Shown here in pieces: positions 54,513-64,000 of a stretch of DNA of 64,000 nt. Under the pieces are notes generated by a model that did no database searches, was not told the origin of the DNA, and worked only from the letters and a program-made list of their open reading frames with translations. This stretch comes from Albugo candida. Its lineage: Eukaryota; Oomycota; Peronosporomycetes; Albuginales; Albuginaceae. Each line of letters begins with the position of its first letter. The stretch's first letter is position 1. Made by a program: the position numbers and the translations under genes. The stretch lies in assembly GCA_905220665.1 (NCBI GenBank), contig CAJNAR010000001.1, positions 372,001 to 436,000 of the forward strand, written 5' to 3'.

Positions 54513-55698
54513 ATGGTCAAATGGATGCGAGACATCCCTGGTCCACTCAATGCCATCATGAAAGCAGACACTAGAGCTATCTCTCATGGTCATAACGACT
54601 CTGATAGTGCTGATCAGGACGCATCCAGGATAACCAGTTGTTTTGATCACGGACCGTGGGTCGATATGTGCAGGTACATCAATATCGACGCGAAGTATGG
54701 CGAGCTGTATGGTAAGTCAAATATTGCCTCACAAGGAATTGCTCTTAATTACAAGAGTAGGAGGTATTAAGCTCAGTAAATTGGAACACACTATTTCAGG
54801 CTCTTTGGAGTCAGACGATGCTAGCACTAAGATACAGCAAGTATGTCTTGTGTTCTCAGTGAAGGCATCTGCTTGACTCCACCTGTGGCTAGCTTATGGT
54901 ACTGATCAAGTCCATCAGTTACACAGACGAAGAAGTTGTCGCTCGATTTCATGTGCGTCCTTTCCTTTATCAACAGCTATAAGGAGACTGATACTTTGAT
55001 ACTGCCAGGATCCAACAGGAGAAGCGTGCGGCTACTTCCATCGAGATTCGGTCAGGCTTCTTAAGCCTGCCCTTAAAGTAGGCACAGGTCTTTTGCTTGA
55101 GCACGTATCGGTACTGGACACATCAATGACAAAGAGACGATTGCTTTCCACGCGTGCGACTCATTGTTATTTGAATATCATGTCCCACAACATCAAGCGG
55201 GTGTTTGCGTCGTACTCTGACATGGACGGTGCTGATAGAAGTGAAGCGGATCTTGCCATTACTCAATTTCATGAAAGCATCAACTCTTCGAGTACTAGTG
55301 GTAGAGTAGAAGAATGCAATTCTTTTCAAGGTGAAGTAGAGGTGCTGATCCGGTCGGAGATGGTACAAGATACGATGCGAGAAATATCATTTCTCTCTCA
55401 ACGGCAAGTAATCCAGCCAAATCCTCCAGTGCGATCTACTACAGCAATCAGCCAGCCCTCAAAATCAGACAAAGTTCAATGGACTTGGACCACTTTGACC
55501 AAAAAGCCCCCAGTTCTAAACATCAATGATGAAAAGCATCAAAAGAAACCGCAAATTCGTCCGATTGAAGACATCGTAACGCCAATGAACCCGTCGGCGG
55601 AGAACGCCAAGAGATTCCGAATATCATCAGAGATTCAGCCTTCGCAGACAGACGCATTGGCGCTTCTGAATGAAGAATTAGAACGTGATGACTGGTGA
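54513..55698 (+). CDS. HROB: HROB-like (MCM8IP) homologous-recombination OB-fold protein
   Basis: In animals and plants HROB loads and activates the MCM8-MCM9 helicase during recombination repair. Four exons (54513-54711, 54758-54840, 54893-54952, 55009-55698) give 343 residues. A helical segment (HGPWVDMCRYINIDAKYGEL) precedes the OB core: LMVLIKSISYTDEEVVARFH joined in frame to DPTGEACGYFHRDSVRLL, then VGTGLLLEHVSVLDTS and THCYLNIMSHNIKRVF. The DPTGE..G..H block and the VGTGLLLEHVSV strand are the family signature. The C-terminal 150 residues are disordered, with a PWTW-like WTWTTLTKKP patch. Upstream exons could be missing because animal HROB is longer. Confidence 0.82.
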
Positions 55699-55773
55699 GC
55701 ATCGAGCCTCATACTTTTTTAATTTTACATAATACATACGGTACCGTCGATATAACTCGAAAAATAAGCAAAA

Positions 55774-56109
55774 ATGGGCAAAACGGACTCGGCACCCGAT
55801 ACGTTGGGCAAACTTTTGGAAAGCTGGAAAGCCGAAGAACAAGTTTTGAAAGAGCAGGAACGCCGCATCTATGAATTGGAGGATTCATATCTGAAAGAAA
55901 CGATCGTTGAAGGAAATGTGTGGACAGGATGGGGAGAAAGTCGTTCGGCTCCGATACGCTTTCGAAATGCAAACATTCGGCGGCGGAAACGGCAACGCGA
56001 GCAATTACCGATCGTTCTCAGCAAAGAAGAGCAAGAAAAAGTCACTCATTCTCGTTTTGCTTCATTTTCATCCATCACTTCTCCCGCAGAATATAAAGAC
56101 ACTAAGTGA
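55774..56109 (+). CDS. EAF6: EAF6-like subunit of histone acetyltransferase complexes
   Basis: Small coiled-coil subunit shared by NuA4/NuA3 (Tip60, MOZ/HBO1 in animals). Intronless, 111 residues. The EAF6 domain reads LGKLLESWKAEEQVLKEQER, then RIYELEDSYLKET and GNVWTGWGE, matching the helix plus the conserved YLE-T..GN..GW block. A basic segment (NANIRRRKRQREQ) follows. It starts 75 bp after the HROB stop on the same strand. Confidence 0.88.
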   Translation: MGKTDSAPDTLGKLLESWKAEEQVLKEQERRIYELEDSYLKETIVEGNVWTGWGESRSAPIRFRNANIRRRKRQREQLPIVLSKEEQEKVTHSRFASFSSITSPAEYKDTK

Positions 56110-56366
56110 TGAAATGTAGTACGAAAGTATACGAACGGAGCGCCAGGAGAAGCCAAATTTTTTGCTTTTGCCGTTCGCTTTGTAATTGACATCCGCGAAG
56201 AAGACTTCTCTTCGTTCCTATTACTAACCACTCGTATCCGCGTATTTATTTGAAAGTCGTCAATTTATCCAATCACAACATCCGATGCGACTTCTACAGA
56301 GTACAACGCTCTAATCTATTCTTGAGATTTGGCTTTCTCTTTCTTGTGGATAACGGACAAAGGATC

Positions 56367-59300
56367 ATGCCCGCGAGCAAGAAAAGAGTGCAGAACGCAC
56401 GCGGTACATCTGGAGGACAATATCGTCAGTCTGTCCCTGCAGCGCTTCGAAAATGGGCTCACATTTGGCATGGAGTACGCATCGCCGGAGATGACACTTT
56501 TATGACGGCCCATATGCCAATAGAGCCCTCAAGCCCATCAAATGAGGTCTCACCGTCCTTCAGCTACACAAATGCCAACCTCTCACCTCAACTTGTCGAT
56601 ACGCAGACGCCAATGATCCTCAAACGGGTCTCAATTTGGCTTCGATATATCACAAAAAGTCTTGCATGTAAACGTGACGACGAGCCTTTATGCACATTCG
56701 GCCAAAACAACGGACCGAGGAGCTACCAAAATGTGAAAGACCCAAGCAGTGCAAACAGCAGACGCGCGTTTTTTCGGAGTAAGGTTGTGCACACATCTAA
56801 GCAGTCCTTATTCCCGTCATTACAAACGATTGAGAATCCGAGGAAACGATATAAAGACTCATTGTATGTGCTTTTGAATATGCGGTGGCCACTTTTGACG
56901 ACAGTTTTAAGCGGTGTCTTTATCGTCACAATTATATTCTTTACGTTAATTTTTCAAGTGGTGTGTGGTGAGCCCTCCGGATTCTTGGAAGCATTTGATC
57001 TCACGTATCAGACGTTTAGCACTGTTGGATTCGGCGTTGTCTCGCCGTTGAAAACGTGTGCAAATATGATGAGCGTCGTTGTATCATTCTGGTCCATGTT
57101 GATCACATCGGCGATCACTGGTCTTGTATTCGCCAAATTCGCCAAACCAAAGGCGAAAGTAGCTTTCAGTCGAGTTTGCGTCGTCCAACCATACGGCAAG
57201 AAATACCTCGCTTTGGTTGTGCGTGTTGCAAACGCTACGCAGTCTCGAGATATCACTCATGATGTGATAATGGAAGCCAATTTCAAGCTCAATTTACTTC
57301 GTATCGAAAAGAGTAGTGCTGTCGATCCCAAGGTCGAGGATCATTCTGCCGCGGTCGACCGCTTGTGCTCTTACAATTTGCGATTGTTACAAAACAATTT
57401 CGTCACATTTCGAATGGGCGTCGCAGTGGTTCATATCGTTGATGAGCAAAGTCCGTTATACGGAATGACTCGCTCAGATCTGCTTCAGTCGGATATGATC
57501 TTGGAAGTTGGGATGGCAGGAGTTGACTCCACTTTGCAAGATACCGTCACCGAAAGACATGTGTACACCGCAAGAGATGTCAGGTGGGGATATCGATTTT
57601 CAGAATTACTTGATTTTGACGAAGTGAATGCCGAAGTTGTGATGGATTTTGAGAAATTGAGTAAGACATATCTCGCTCCAATCGAAGAAAGTCGATATGT
57701 TACAAAGAAGTCACAACGTTCATCAAAAGCGAATGGAGACCCGAATATGTCTCAAAGCGCTGGAGAACCGATAAACGGATCAACACGTGGCGACTTTCCC
57801 ATCGGTGGGATTGATGTTGAAAGTAGAGGACGGAGCGCCATCAAACCACGAAGAGCGAGTGTATGTCGGACCAAATATGAAGGTGGCGATCAAATTGACT
57901 CAGGCAGTTGTCATCCTTATTACAATTCAGTCGTGCTCCGTCGATATTCTCGATCCGCTTCTCTTGGCTCTAGTGTCGTAGACACACCCATACAAGTTCG
58001 CAAACAATCAAAATGTTCTTTTGCAATGGAGCCACTTTTTGAATCGCTTCTTAAACCATCAGTTGGGACGCAACGGCTACCGAAAATGGAAGGAGTTGAA
58101 GACAGTTCACAAAGAACTCATCGAAATACTCCTACAATCGCTTGTTCTGGGCGTATCCGGCAAGAGAATAGCGCTACGGACGATACGTTTCTGGCACCAT
58201 CACAACGTCAAAAGAAGAAACTACAATCTCAATTGGCTGGAGATGCCACTAGTGATGATGAAGAAGATCAAGACGATGATGAGGATGATGAAAATGATGC
58301 TGAGAGCACCGGTGATATTCAGGACAGCCCCGCGAATAAACAGGTCAACTTGAGTCGCACTTCATCAAAAGCTATACTCAAGTTCTCTTCGGAGCGAGGC
58401 CACAGCCATTCTGTGTTTCCTCCTGAATTACCAAAGCGAGAATCTCCACAAATTACCCGATCTCGTGCAATCAATTACTCCAATGTCTCCGTCGACGTCC
58501 AAGATACTCCACGATTTGTTCGCATTCGTCCAATTCGTATTCCGAAATCGTACAGCTTTATGCGTTTGTATCACAGCGCACTGTATGAGCGGTGGCCTCG
58601 CATTATCGTCATTATGATTATCTGCTTTCTCGGCATCAATACAGTATTTGCCATTCTCTACTGGCTTGATCGGGATGCTTTTGAGGTCAGTGATGCCCTT
58701 CAAGTCACGTCGTTCGAAAAGGCTTTCTACATGAGCGTTCACACGTTGTCGACTGTCGGGTACGGTTCTGTCGCACCAACAGCGAAATCGGTGTATCTCA
58801 ATCTTTGCGTAATGATGGAATCTGTAGTAGGATTAATTACAGTCACAATCATCACAGGAATCGCTTGGTCCAAATTTGCGCGTCCGAGAGCACATATTCA
58901 TTTCTCGTCCAATATTATCATTTCAACGTTTTACGGGCATCGCTGTTTGATGTTTCGTGCTGCAAACACTCGACATAGCGGTGATGTTCACGAGAACTTT
59001 TTCCGCATCGGTGTCATCCTTACAAACCGAAAGACAGGCTTACGCCAAGTGTATGACGTCCCGCTAGTGACGCCAGAGTGGCCATCGATCAAGCTTCCAG
59101 CCACATTGATCCACATAATCGACATACATTCTCCGTTTTATCGGTTTAATTCGACAGAAGACTTGTCGAGTGCTCGGGTCGCGCTGATTGCGCTCATGAC
59201 AGGTCTCGATACGACATTTGCCGAAAATGTATATGCTCGAAAAATGTATTTTTGGGATGATTTTGCATTCGATCAGCAATTTGCAGACTTTGCGACCATA

Positions 59301-59426
59301 TCAAGCGAGGGAATTCATGTGAATTTCAGGTATTTTGATCAGCTTGTACCCTTTACCTGGCAAGAACAAGACGAGCACGAGCAAAAAGGAGAGCTAGGGC
59401 AAAAGTTGGGCTGGCAATTCCTTTGA
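56367..59426 (+). CDS. Tandem (two-module) inward-rectifier-type K+ channel
   Basis: Intronless, 1019 residues from the ATG at 56367. Two full Kir/KirBac-type modules are fused in one chain. Module 1: TM1 about 176-200, pore helix, filter TVGFG (219-223), TM2 about 233-256, then VFAKFAKPKAKVAFS and an immunoglobulin-like cytoplasmic domain to about 460. A linker of about 270 residues carries a run of acidic residues near 630-650. Module 2: TM1 about 744-770, filter TVGYG (796-800), TM2 about 808-832, then WSKFARPRAHIHFSSNIIIS and a second cytoplasmic domain with CLMFRAANTRHSGDVHE. A functional pore would need only two chains (inference). Normal Kir channels have one module and assemble as tetramers. 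Confidence 0.9.
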   Translation: MPASKKRVQNARGTSGGQYRQSVPAALRKWAHIWHGVRIAGDDTFMTAHMPIEPSSPSNEVSPSFSYTNANLSPQLVDTQTPMILKRVSIWLRYITKSLACKRDDEPLCTFGQNNGPRSYQNVKDPSSANSRRAFFRSKVVHTSKQSLFPSLQTIENPRKRYKDSLYVLLNMRWPLLTTVLSGVFIVTIIFFTLIFQVVCGEPSGFLEAFDLTYQTFSTVGFGVVSPLKTCANMMSVVVSFWSMLITSAITGLVFAKFAKPKAKVAFSRVCVVQPYGKKYLALVVRVANATQSRDITHDVIMEANFKLNLLRIEKSSAVDPKVEDHSAAVDRLCSYNLRLLQNNFVTFRMGVAVVHIVDEQSPLYGMTRSDLLQSDMILEVGMAGVDSTLQDTVTERHVYTARDVRWGYRFSELLDFDEVNAEVVMDFEKLSKTYLAPIEESRYVTKKSQRSSKANGDPNMSQSAGEPINGSTRGDFPIGGIDVESRGRSAIKPRRASVCRTKYEGGDQIDSGSCHPYYNSVVLRRYSRSASLGSSVVDTPIQVRKQSKCSFAMEPLFESLLKPSVGTQRLPKMEGVEDSSQRTHRNTPTIACSGRIRQENSATDDTFLAPSQRQKKKLQSQLAGDATSDDEEDQDDDEDDENDAESTGDIQDSPANKQVNLSRTSSKAILKFSSERGHSHSVFPPELPKRESPQITRSRAINYSNVSVDVQDTPRFVRIRPIRIPKSYSFMRLYHSALYERWPRIIVIMIICFLGINTVFAILYWLDRDAFEVSDALQVTSFEKAFYMSVHTLSTVGYGSVAPTAKSVYLNLCVMMESVVGLITVTIITGIAWSKFARPRAHIHFSSNIIISTFYGHRCLMFRAANTRHSGDVHENFFRIGVILTNRKTGLRQVYDVPLVTPEWPSIKLPATLIHIIDIHSPFYRFNSTEDLSSARVALIALMTGLDTTFAENVYARKMYFWDDFAFDQQFADFATISSEGIHVNFRYFDQLVPFTWQEQDEHEQKGELGQKLGWQFL
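58249..58311 (+). repeat. Acidic low-complexity coding tract in the channel linker
   Basis: GAT/GAA-rich imperfect repeats encoding about 18 consecutive acidic or polar residues between the two Kir modules. No other simple repeat of similar length was seen in this gene. Confidence 0.65.
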
Positions 59427-59531
59427 TCCGGAAGCTCAAGGAACCAATCAGTATGTAATATACGTAAAAGCACTGTTGTGATTGGCGGAATCTGTCTTAT
59501 CAAGTCTACTTGGGCTCGCAGTATTTTGTAA

Positions 59532-61480
59532 ATGCGCTCCATCATCGACTGGAGTGACGCGCTTGCGTTTACAATCTGTATGCTTCATATAGCTGTGTGC
59601 CCCTATACAAAAGTCGAAGAGAGTTTCAATCTTCAAGCTACGCACGATTTCCTGCTGAATGGACTCACTGCCCCTTTGAATGCGACCAATTTTGATCATA
59701 TCACCTTTCCTGGTGTTGTTCCACGCACGTTTATCGGTGCCATTTTCCTGACCATCCTGTCCTATCCGATCAAATACGTGCTGTATGACATGATACAGTG
59801 CTGCTCGATCTGGTCGATTCAAATCATTGTACGCTGCATGCTCGCATTCGCCGGCTGGATTGCATTGTGCGCCTTGAAACGCAGCATTTCGAGTCGATTT
59901 GGGAAGGTAGACATCTGCTGAGGCGATAGGTATCAACTGCTTTTGACCGTATTGTAGGACACTGCTACTTGTTTCATACTTATTTGCTCGAGTCAATTCC
60001 ATCTCTTTTACTATTTGGGAAGAACACTACCAAATATGTTTGCTTTTGTATGCAAAGTTTGTATGTAATTGAATGAATTTATTTGAAATGTTGTATAGAT
60101 ATTGATACTATTTGGCTATTCTGCGTGGCTCAAAGTACGTTTTCCGTCATGTTCCTCGGGTTCCAATAGCTTTATCCAACTCGTAGAATGATCCGAAATC
60201 CGTCATTTGGCTGTTTGTATTCACTACGATCATTTTTCGGAGCGACACGAGCTTTTTATTTGCTCCAATTCTTCTCAATTTGCTCGTGACGAACGCAATC
60301 TCATTCTGGAAGACCATTCAGCACGGCCTTATCGCATCGTTTATTGCGCTTTTCGTTACAATCTCAGTGGATTCTTACTATTGGTACGCTACAGGTAGAT
60401 CTCTCTTTCTATGCATTGACGACTACTGTCAAGGAATCGATGGGTATGGCCGGAAGGCGAGGTTTTGTGGTACAATACTGTTCAGAACAAGAGTCACGAG
60501 TGGGGAACAATGCCATTTCTGTGGTATTTCTACTCCGCATTACCTCGTACACTCCTTACAACGGTATGCCTCCTGCCATTTGGTGTGAGGTAAGACACGC
60601 GCGTCACAAAACTTCCACTAACTCTTCATGTATTAGTCCTCTTCTCAGCGCTGCTGTCTCTTGCAGATCCTACCAACAGCTCAGAGAGCTGTTTTCAGTC
60701 TTTCCCCTTTTCGACTGGACGTGTGTGGGCATCCTTGGACCAGTTCTCTTGTATATCGCTCTGTACTCATTCCTTCCTCACAAGGAAACGCGATTCATTT
60801 TCAGTACGATCCCAATCTTCAACTTGGTATCGGCGATTGTATGTGATTGAATGCGTGTCTATGCACTCGTGTTTTCATTTCGATACTCTTAGGGAATGAC
60901 GAGGATATATCGTCGTCGCATCAAGGTACCGCACACATTGCCCACGAGCATTGACTTATGACGCCAACACTGCAGCGTCAATGGCCTTTCATCGTTGCAG
61001 TCACATTGCTGGCGATCGCATCTTTTGGCGTCATCATATTTATCGCTATATCGCGAGTCAACTATCCAGGTGAGCAGCAGACGTGGTCGAATTCCCCACC
61101 GTTTGATGACATTGGCTTTAGGCGGACGAGCGCTTGCCTGGCTGCATAAAGTTGCATCACATGAGAGCTCTTCTCTAAAAAGTGTGTATATCGATACTGC
61201 AGCGGCGATAAACGGTGTTAGCCGCTTTGGAGAAATATATCGTCCAAATTGGACATACGTCAAAGATGAAGACGTCGATTTGGATCGGGATTGGTTTGCA
61301 TTCGATTATATCATTTCCATCAAATCTCTCGGTAAAATTCCAGCAAATAAAAAGCGGTCGATCGTGAAAATGGGCTCATCTTCAGGCCTCAATGAAAACG
61401 ATATAGGATGGTGGTATTTGAGGTTTTTGGTGAAAGCGCCAGAGCTTCTCGTCTACAATGTCACGCAAAAAAATGGCTAA
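59532..61480 (+). CDS. ALG12: Dolichyl-P-mannose alpha-1,6-mannosyltransferase ALG12
   Basis: GT22-family ER enzyme that adds the eighth mannose to Man7GlcNAc2-PP-dolichol for N-glycosylation. Nine exons (59532-59906, 59958-60047, 60099-60134, 60187-60383, 60434-60589, 60637-60838, 60893-60925, 60976-61069, 61122-61480) give 513 residues. Landmarks: [20 protein letters not shown] with the luminal catalytic-loop acid pair, [77 protein letters not shown] and a C-terminal [15 protein letters not shown]. Multiple TM helices are visible. It is the most intron-rich gene in the window alongside the SLD gene. Confidence 0.93.
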
Positions 61481-61595
61481 AGGAGAGGGCGCAAGCGGGC
61501 CAGGTCGATTGAATGCACTGATATTGCCTCTCTTTATTGCTCGTTCGCTACAATTTTCGCTGTCTTGGGAGTACTCTCCTACATGCTTCGCTCGC

Positions 61596-62540
61596 TCAAG
61601 GCTTGGGAACATCCGGTGGATCGATGATGGATCGCACGTTATATCGCTTGTGCTGGTGGTAAGTCGTTACTACACTCATACCAAATGTGGTCTTCATATA
61701 ATATCGTCAGTATGCAATTACTTGTGGTCTTGTCAAATGTCAATTCAGCACTGTACCCGGAATATCTCAATCATGATAACGACTGAGGGCTTTGTCAGAT
61801 TCACTTTGTGGAGCGGATCCATTTCCGACACACACGCATTGATCACGTCCATCGACTTGATATGAGTGCAATTTCTTCGTTTTACTTCCACGCAATACTC
61901 AATCGGGGAGGCTGATTTGTGATACCCACGCTTTTGAATAAGCTCTTTGGCGGTTTGCTGAATCTCATTGATGCTCGCATGTCCGATCTTCTCCAAAGGA
62001 ATTAAACGATTGATAAATCGCGAAGGAATCTCTTTACTTTCTTCCAATTCTTCAAAAAATCGGATTATGAGCGCTTCCACCGAAACAGTTGTATCCACGC
62101 ATTTCAGGAGAATAACACCTTTCACACCAGTGTCCAGCGGTGTAAAACGACCTGTAACTCTCTTTTTGGCATTCGATCGAAGCTCCTGAACCTCTGCGTC
62201 GAGTGTCGCCTGTACAGAAGACAAAGGAGACGCAGTGGAAGTGCACTCAGTGCTCTCTTTGGACCCAAAGTATCTATCTGCAGCCTCATTGAGGAGATTC
62301 AGTGCATCTCGGATTGTTTGCTTTTCTTTGGATCGATCACATGTGAGCAAGACGCCTTGTGATCCTTTTGCGGCCGACGCATTGGCATTATAGCTTGTAT
62401 TTCGATTCTATTGCATCGTTCAGTTATAAGGTACGCATTTTTGGGATTGCATGCGCCGCAATGCTTACTTTTGCGTCCACAGCACCGGTCTTCCATTGCT
62501 TCTTACGCTTTACTCGGACGTCATTGGCATCCTTCGACAT
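61596..62540 (-). CDS. THUMPD1: THUMP-domain tRNA acetylation adaptor (TAN1/THUMPD1)
   Basis: Binds tRNA-Ser/Leu and helps NAT10/Kre33 make N4-acetylcytidine at position 12. Exons 62540-62469, 62407-61757 and 61691-61596 give 272 residues. A basic leader (RVKRKKQWKTGAVDAK) leads to KGSQGVLLTCDRSKEKQTIR and an N-terminal helix. The THUMP core has RFINRLIPLEKIGHA, IEYCVEVKRRNCTHI and NLTKPSVVIMIEIFR. The short last exon adds FGMSVVTTYHQHKRYNVR, matching the conserved C-terminal strand. Convergent with ALG12 (115 bp gap) and divergent from the FKBP15-like gene (71 bp). Confidence 0.9.
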
Positions 62541-62611
62541 CCTATCAATTAATACGTTCTGTACATTGGCTATCCGAATACTAGCCGTACCTCTTCCGAC
62601 CCGAATTCCAA
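62541..62611. promoter_or_regulatory. Short shared promoter region (TAN1 / FKBP15-like gene)
   Basis: 71 bp between divergent start codons, the shortest such gap in the window. No TATA box. Inferred bidirectional promoter. Confidence 0.4.
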
Positions 62612-64000
62612 ATGGATGCGAACCCAAGCAAACGATTATCGTCTTTATTCCAGCATGACGCTCGCACGACTGCACCTCAAACACAAGGGAATGACGTATT
62701 GAGATACACTGCCCCTCAGGAACCCCCAAATAGCTCCATTTTCACGTCGCCAGTGACTGTAAATCCATCAAATGCTCCGGTTTCCATCATCTACAGCACA
62801 ACGATAACGTTATATCAATATAATAAAGCCTCAGGAAAGTATATCTCCATAGGCGATAGTGTCTCAAACGCGCCATCTATCGGATGTGTGATTCTTGGTT
62901 CTGTCACTGCATACAATCTCTTACTTTACACCGCAACAAAGCAACATATCGCACAGCTTCCACTTCATTTTACCACATTTAAGCCCACTTTACAACCCAA
63001 ATTGTATATAAACTTCTATGATCCATCCGGTGTGAATTGGAGCATGCGATTCGCTTCTGAAACCCAATTAATGGAGTTTACAACGTGCTGCTTTCTCGTC
63101 AAAGTACATTGTGAAATATGGGGAAAAGATCGACTTTTGTATACGAAATCGGGCACTTTGGCTCTTGAGGTGCTTCAAGAAGATCTGATTCACGTCAATG
63201 AGAAACAGAATACGGTCCAAGCGGGCGATACGGTAGCGGTCTCGTTTCAGTGCTGGCGAATGGTTGGAGACGCGACTGTGAATCCTATGGAAATTATCAA
63301 AAAGTATCCGCCAACATTTGAGAAGAGCGGAGAAAAATATTATAAATTTCGAGTCGGTGATAAAACGGCTCATAATGACGCTGTTTCTTCACTGGTCGAT
63401 GAGACTGTGCATGGAATGCGCAAAGGAGGTCGACGGATGCTGTTAGCGCCGCCAAAAAAGACCAACGGAGAAGATTGGTACCTTTTGCAAGTCTCAGTGA
63501 TAAAAGTAAAAGCAAAGACGAAAGAAAGTAAACTGAAAAGTATCGATGCAAAAGAGAAAAAGGTCGTGCTCAAAGACGAGATCGAAGCTTTTGAAGAGAA
63601 ACCTGTCAAGCACAGCTCGTTTTCTTCTCAGCAAGAGCGAAGAAAAGAAGGTTTAGAGGATGAGTTGGAGATAAGAGAATACAAGCTATTACGTCGTGAG
63701 AAGGAATTCCAGCAAGCACTAAGTGCCCAAGAACAGCAGCAGCGTCTTCCCCTGGGCGCCTCAGCGCTGTATGGGGTCGGAACGCTCAATGCTTCTCACT
63801 ACACTTCCGGAAAGCCCATCGACACGCTGATGATGGAAGTGCATGCAAAATTGGATCATATCATTCGCTCAATGCCCGTTCATGCGAATCGCTCGGCCAC
63901 GATCAGTTTTGGAACTCCGACGAATGTGACTTCCATTCTCGACGGCGTGGAACGTTTAGCGCATGAAAATGAACGTCTGCTACTTCAAATCAATACACAA
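62612..64000 (+). CDS. FKBP15-like peptidyl-prolyl isomerase-domain protein (3' end outside window)
   Basis: Open from the ATG at 62612 to the window end, 463 codons visible. The N-terminus (about 45-165) resembles the EVH1/WH1-like domain of FKBP15 (VSIIYSTTITLYQYNKASGK, YINFYDPSGVNWSMRFA). An FKBP-type domain follows (about 200-300): VQAGDTVAVSFQCWRMV, KYYKFRVGDKTAHNDAV, VHGMRKGGRRMLLAPP, WYLLQVSVIKVK. The catalytic-pocket aromatics are only partly kept. Lys/Glu-rich helices (about 340-390) and the beginning of a coiled coil (LERLAHENERLLLQ-type) come next. Animal FKBP15 acts in endosome-actin transport; the same role here is inference. Confidence 0.82.
   Translation, partial: MDANPSKRLSSLFQHDARTTAPQTQGNDVLRYTAPQEPPNSSIFTSPVTVNPSNAPVSIIYSTTITLYQYNKASGKYISIGDSVSNAPSIGCVILGSVTAYNLLLYTATKQHIAQLPLHFTTFKPTLQPKLYINFYDPSGVNWSMRFASETQLMEFTTCCFLVKVHCEIWGKDRLLYTKSGTLALEVLQEDLIHVNEKQNTVQAGDTVAVSFQCWRMVGDATVNPMEIIKKYPPTFEKSGEKYYKFRVGDKTAHNDAVSSLVDETVHGMRKGGRRMLLAPPKKTNGEDWYLLQVSVIKVKAKTKESKLKSIDAKEKKVVLKDEIEAFEEKPVKHSSFSSQQERRKEGLEDELEIREYKLLRREKEFQQALSAQEQQQRLPLGASALYGVGTLNASHYTSGKPIDTLMMEVHAKLDHIIRSMPVHANRSATISFGTPTNVTSILDGVERLAHENERLLLQINTQ

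Overview
The window is nuclear DNA of a compact eukaryote. It holds about 35 protein genes in 64 kb on both strands. Many genes are interrupted by short introns (mostly 45-90 nt, GT..AG, often a GTRNGT-type donor and CTAAY/CTGAY upstream of the acceptor). The mixture of protein types (multidomain RCC1 protein, CNH/HOPS subunit, KirBac-like channel, multi-membrane orphan proteins) and the gene density suggest a stramenopile, most likely an oomycete such as an Albugo-like species. That assignment is inference. No rRNA, tRNA, CRISPR array, transposon or virus-like gene was recognised. Exon boundaries below were worked out by hand from splice signals, frame continuity and family motifs; there is no transcript evidence.

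Layout. 0-3 kb: carnitine acyltransferase (cut by the window start) and a small mitochondrial-type protein. 3.1-6.0 kb: gene-poor. 6-9 kb: PDZ protein and a type I membrane protein. 9.3-24.9 kb is dense: threonyl-tRNA synthetase, FHA/coiled-coil protein, CWC15, MORN protein, CWC22, cyclic-nucleotide-binding protein, a Rad60/NIP45-like SUMO-like-domain protein, AIG1-like membrane protein and an MFS transporter. 25-27 kb: a small candidate secreted protein in a gene-poor island. 27.2-42.7 kb: ERCC1, two-RRM protein, complex I NDUFS4, COPI-associated protein, CAX antiporter, PPR protein, CaMK-like kinase, a four-TM protein, RMI1 and a large TM protein. 43.4-53.5 kb: two-TM protein, Vps39-like HOPS subunit, IQ/SAP/RCC1/WW protein, TMEM18 and a SAPS-domain PP6 regulatory subunit. 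54.5-64 kb: HROB, EAF6, a tandem inward-rectifier-type K+ channel, ALG12, TAN1/THUMPD1 and an FKBP15-like protein cut by the window end.

Themes. Four genome-maintenance factors occur (NIP45/Rad60-like, ERCC1, RMI1, HROB). Two Prp19/spliceosome-associated factors (CWC15, CWC22) are separated by one gene. Five divergent gene pairs are separated by only 71-104 bp, so they probably share bidirectional promoters. Several convergent pairs nearly touch or overlap. The most unusual protein is the 1019-residue channel at 56367-59426, which carries two complete Kir-type pore and cytoplasmic modules in one chain. The three-SLD Rad60-like protein at 20866-22502 comes second.
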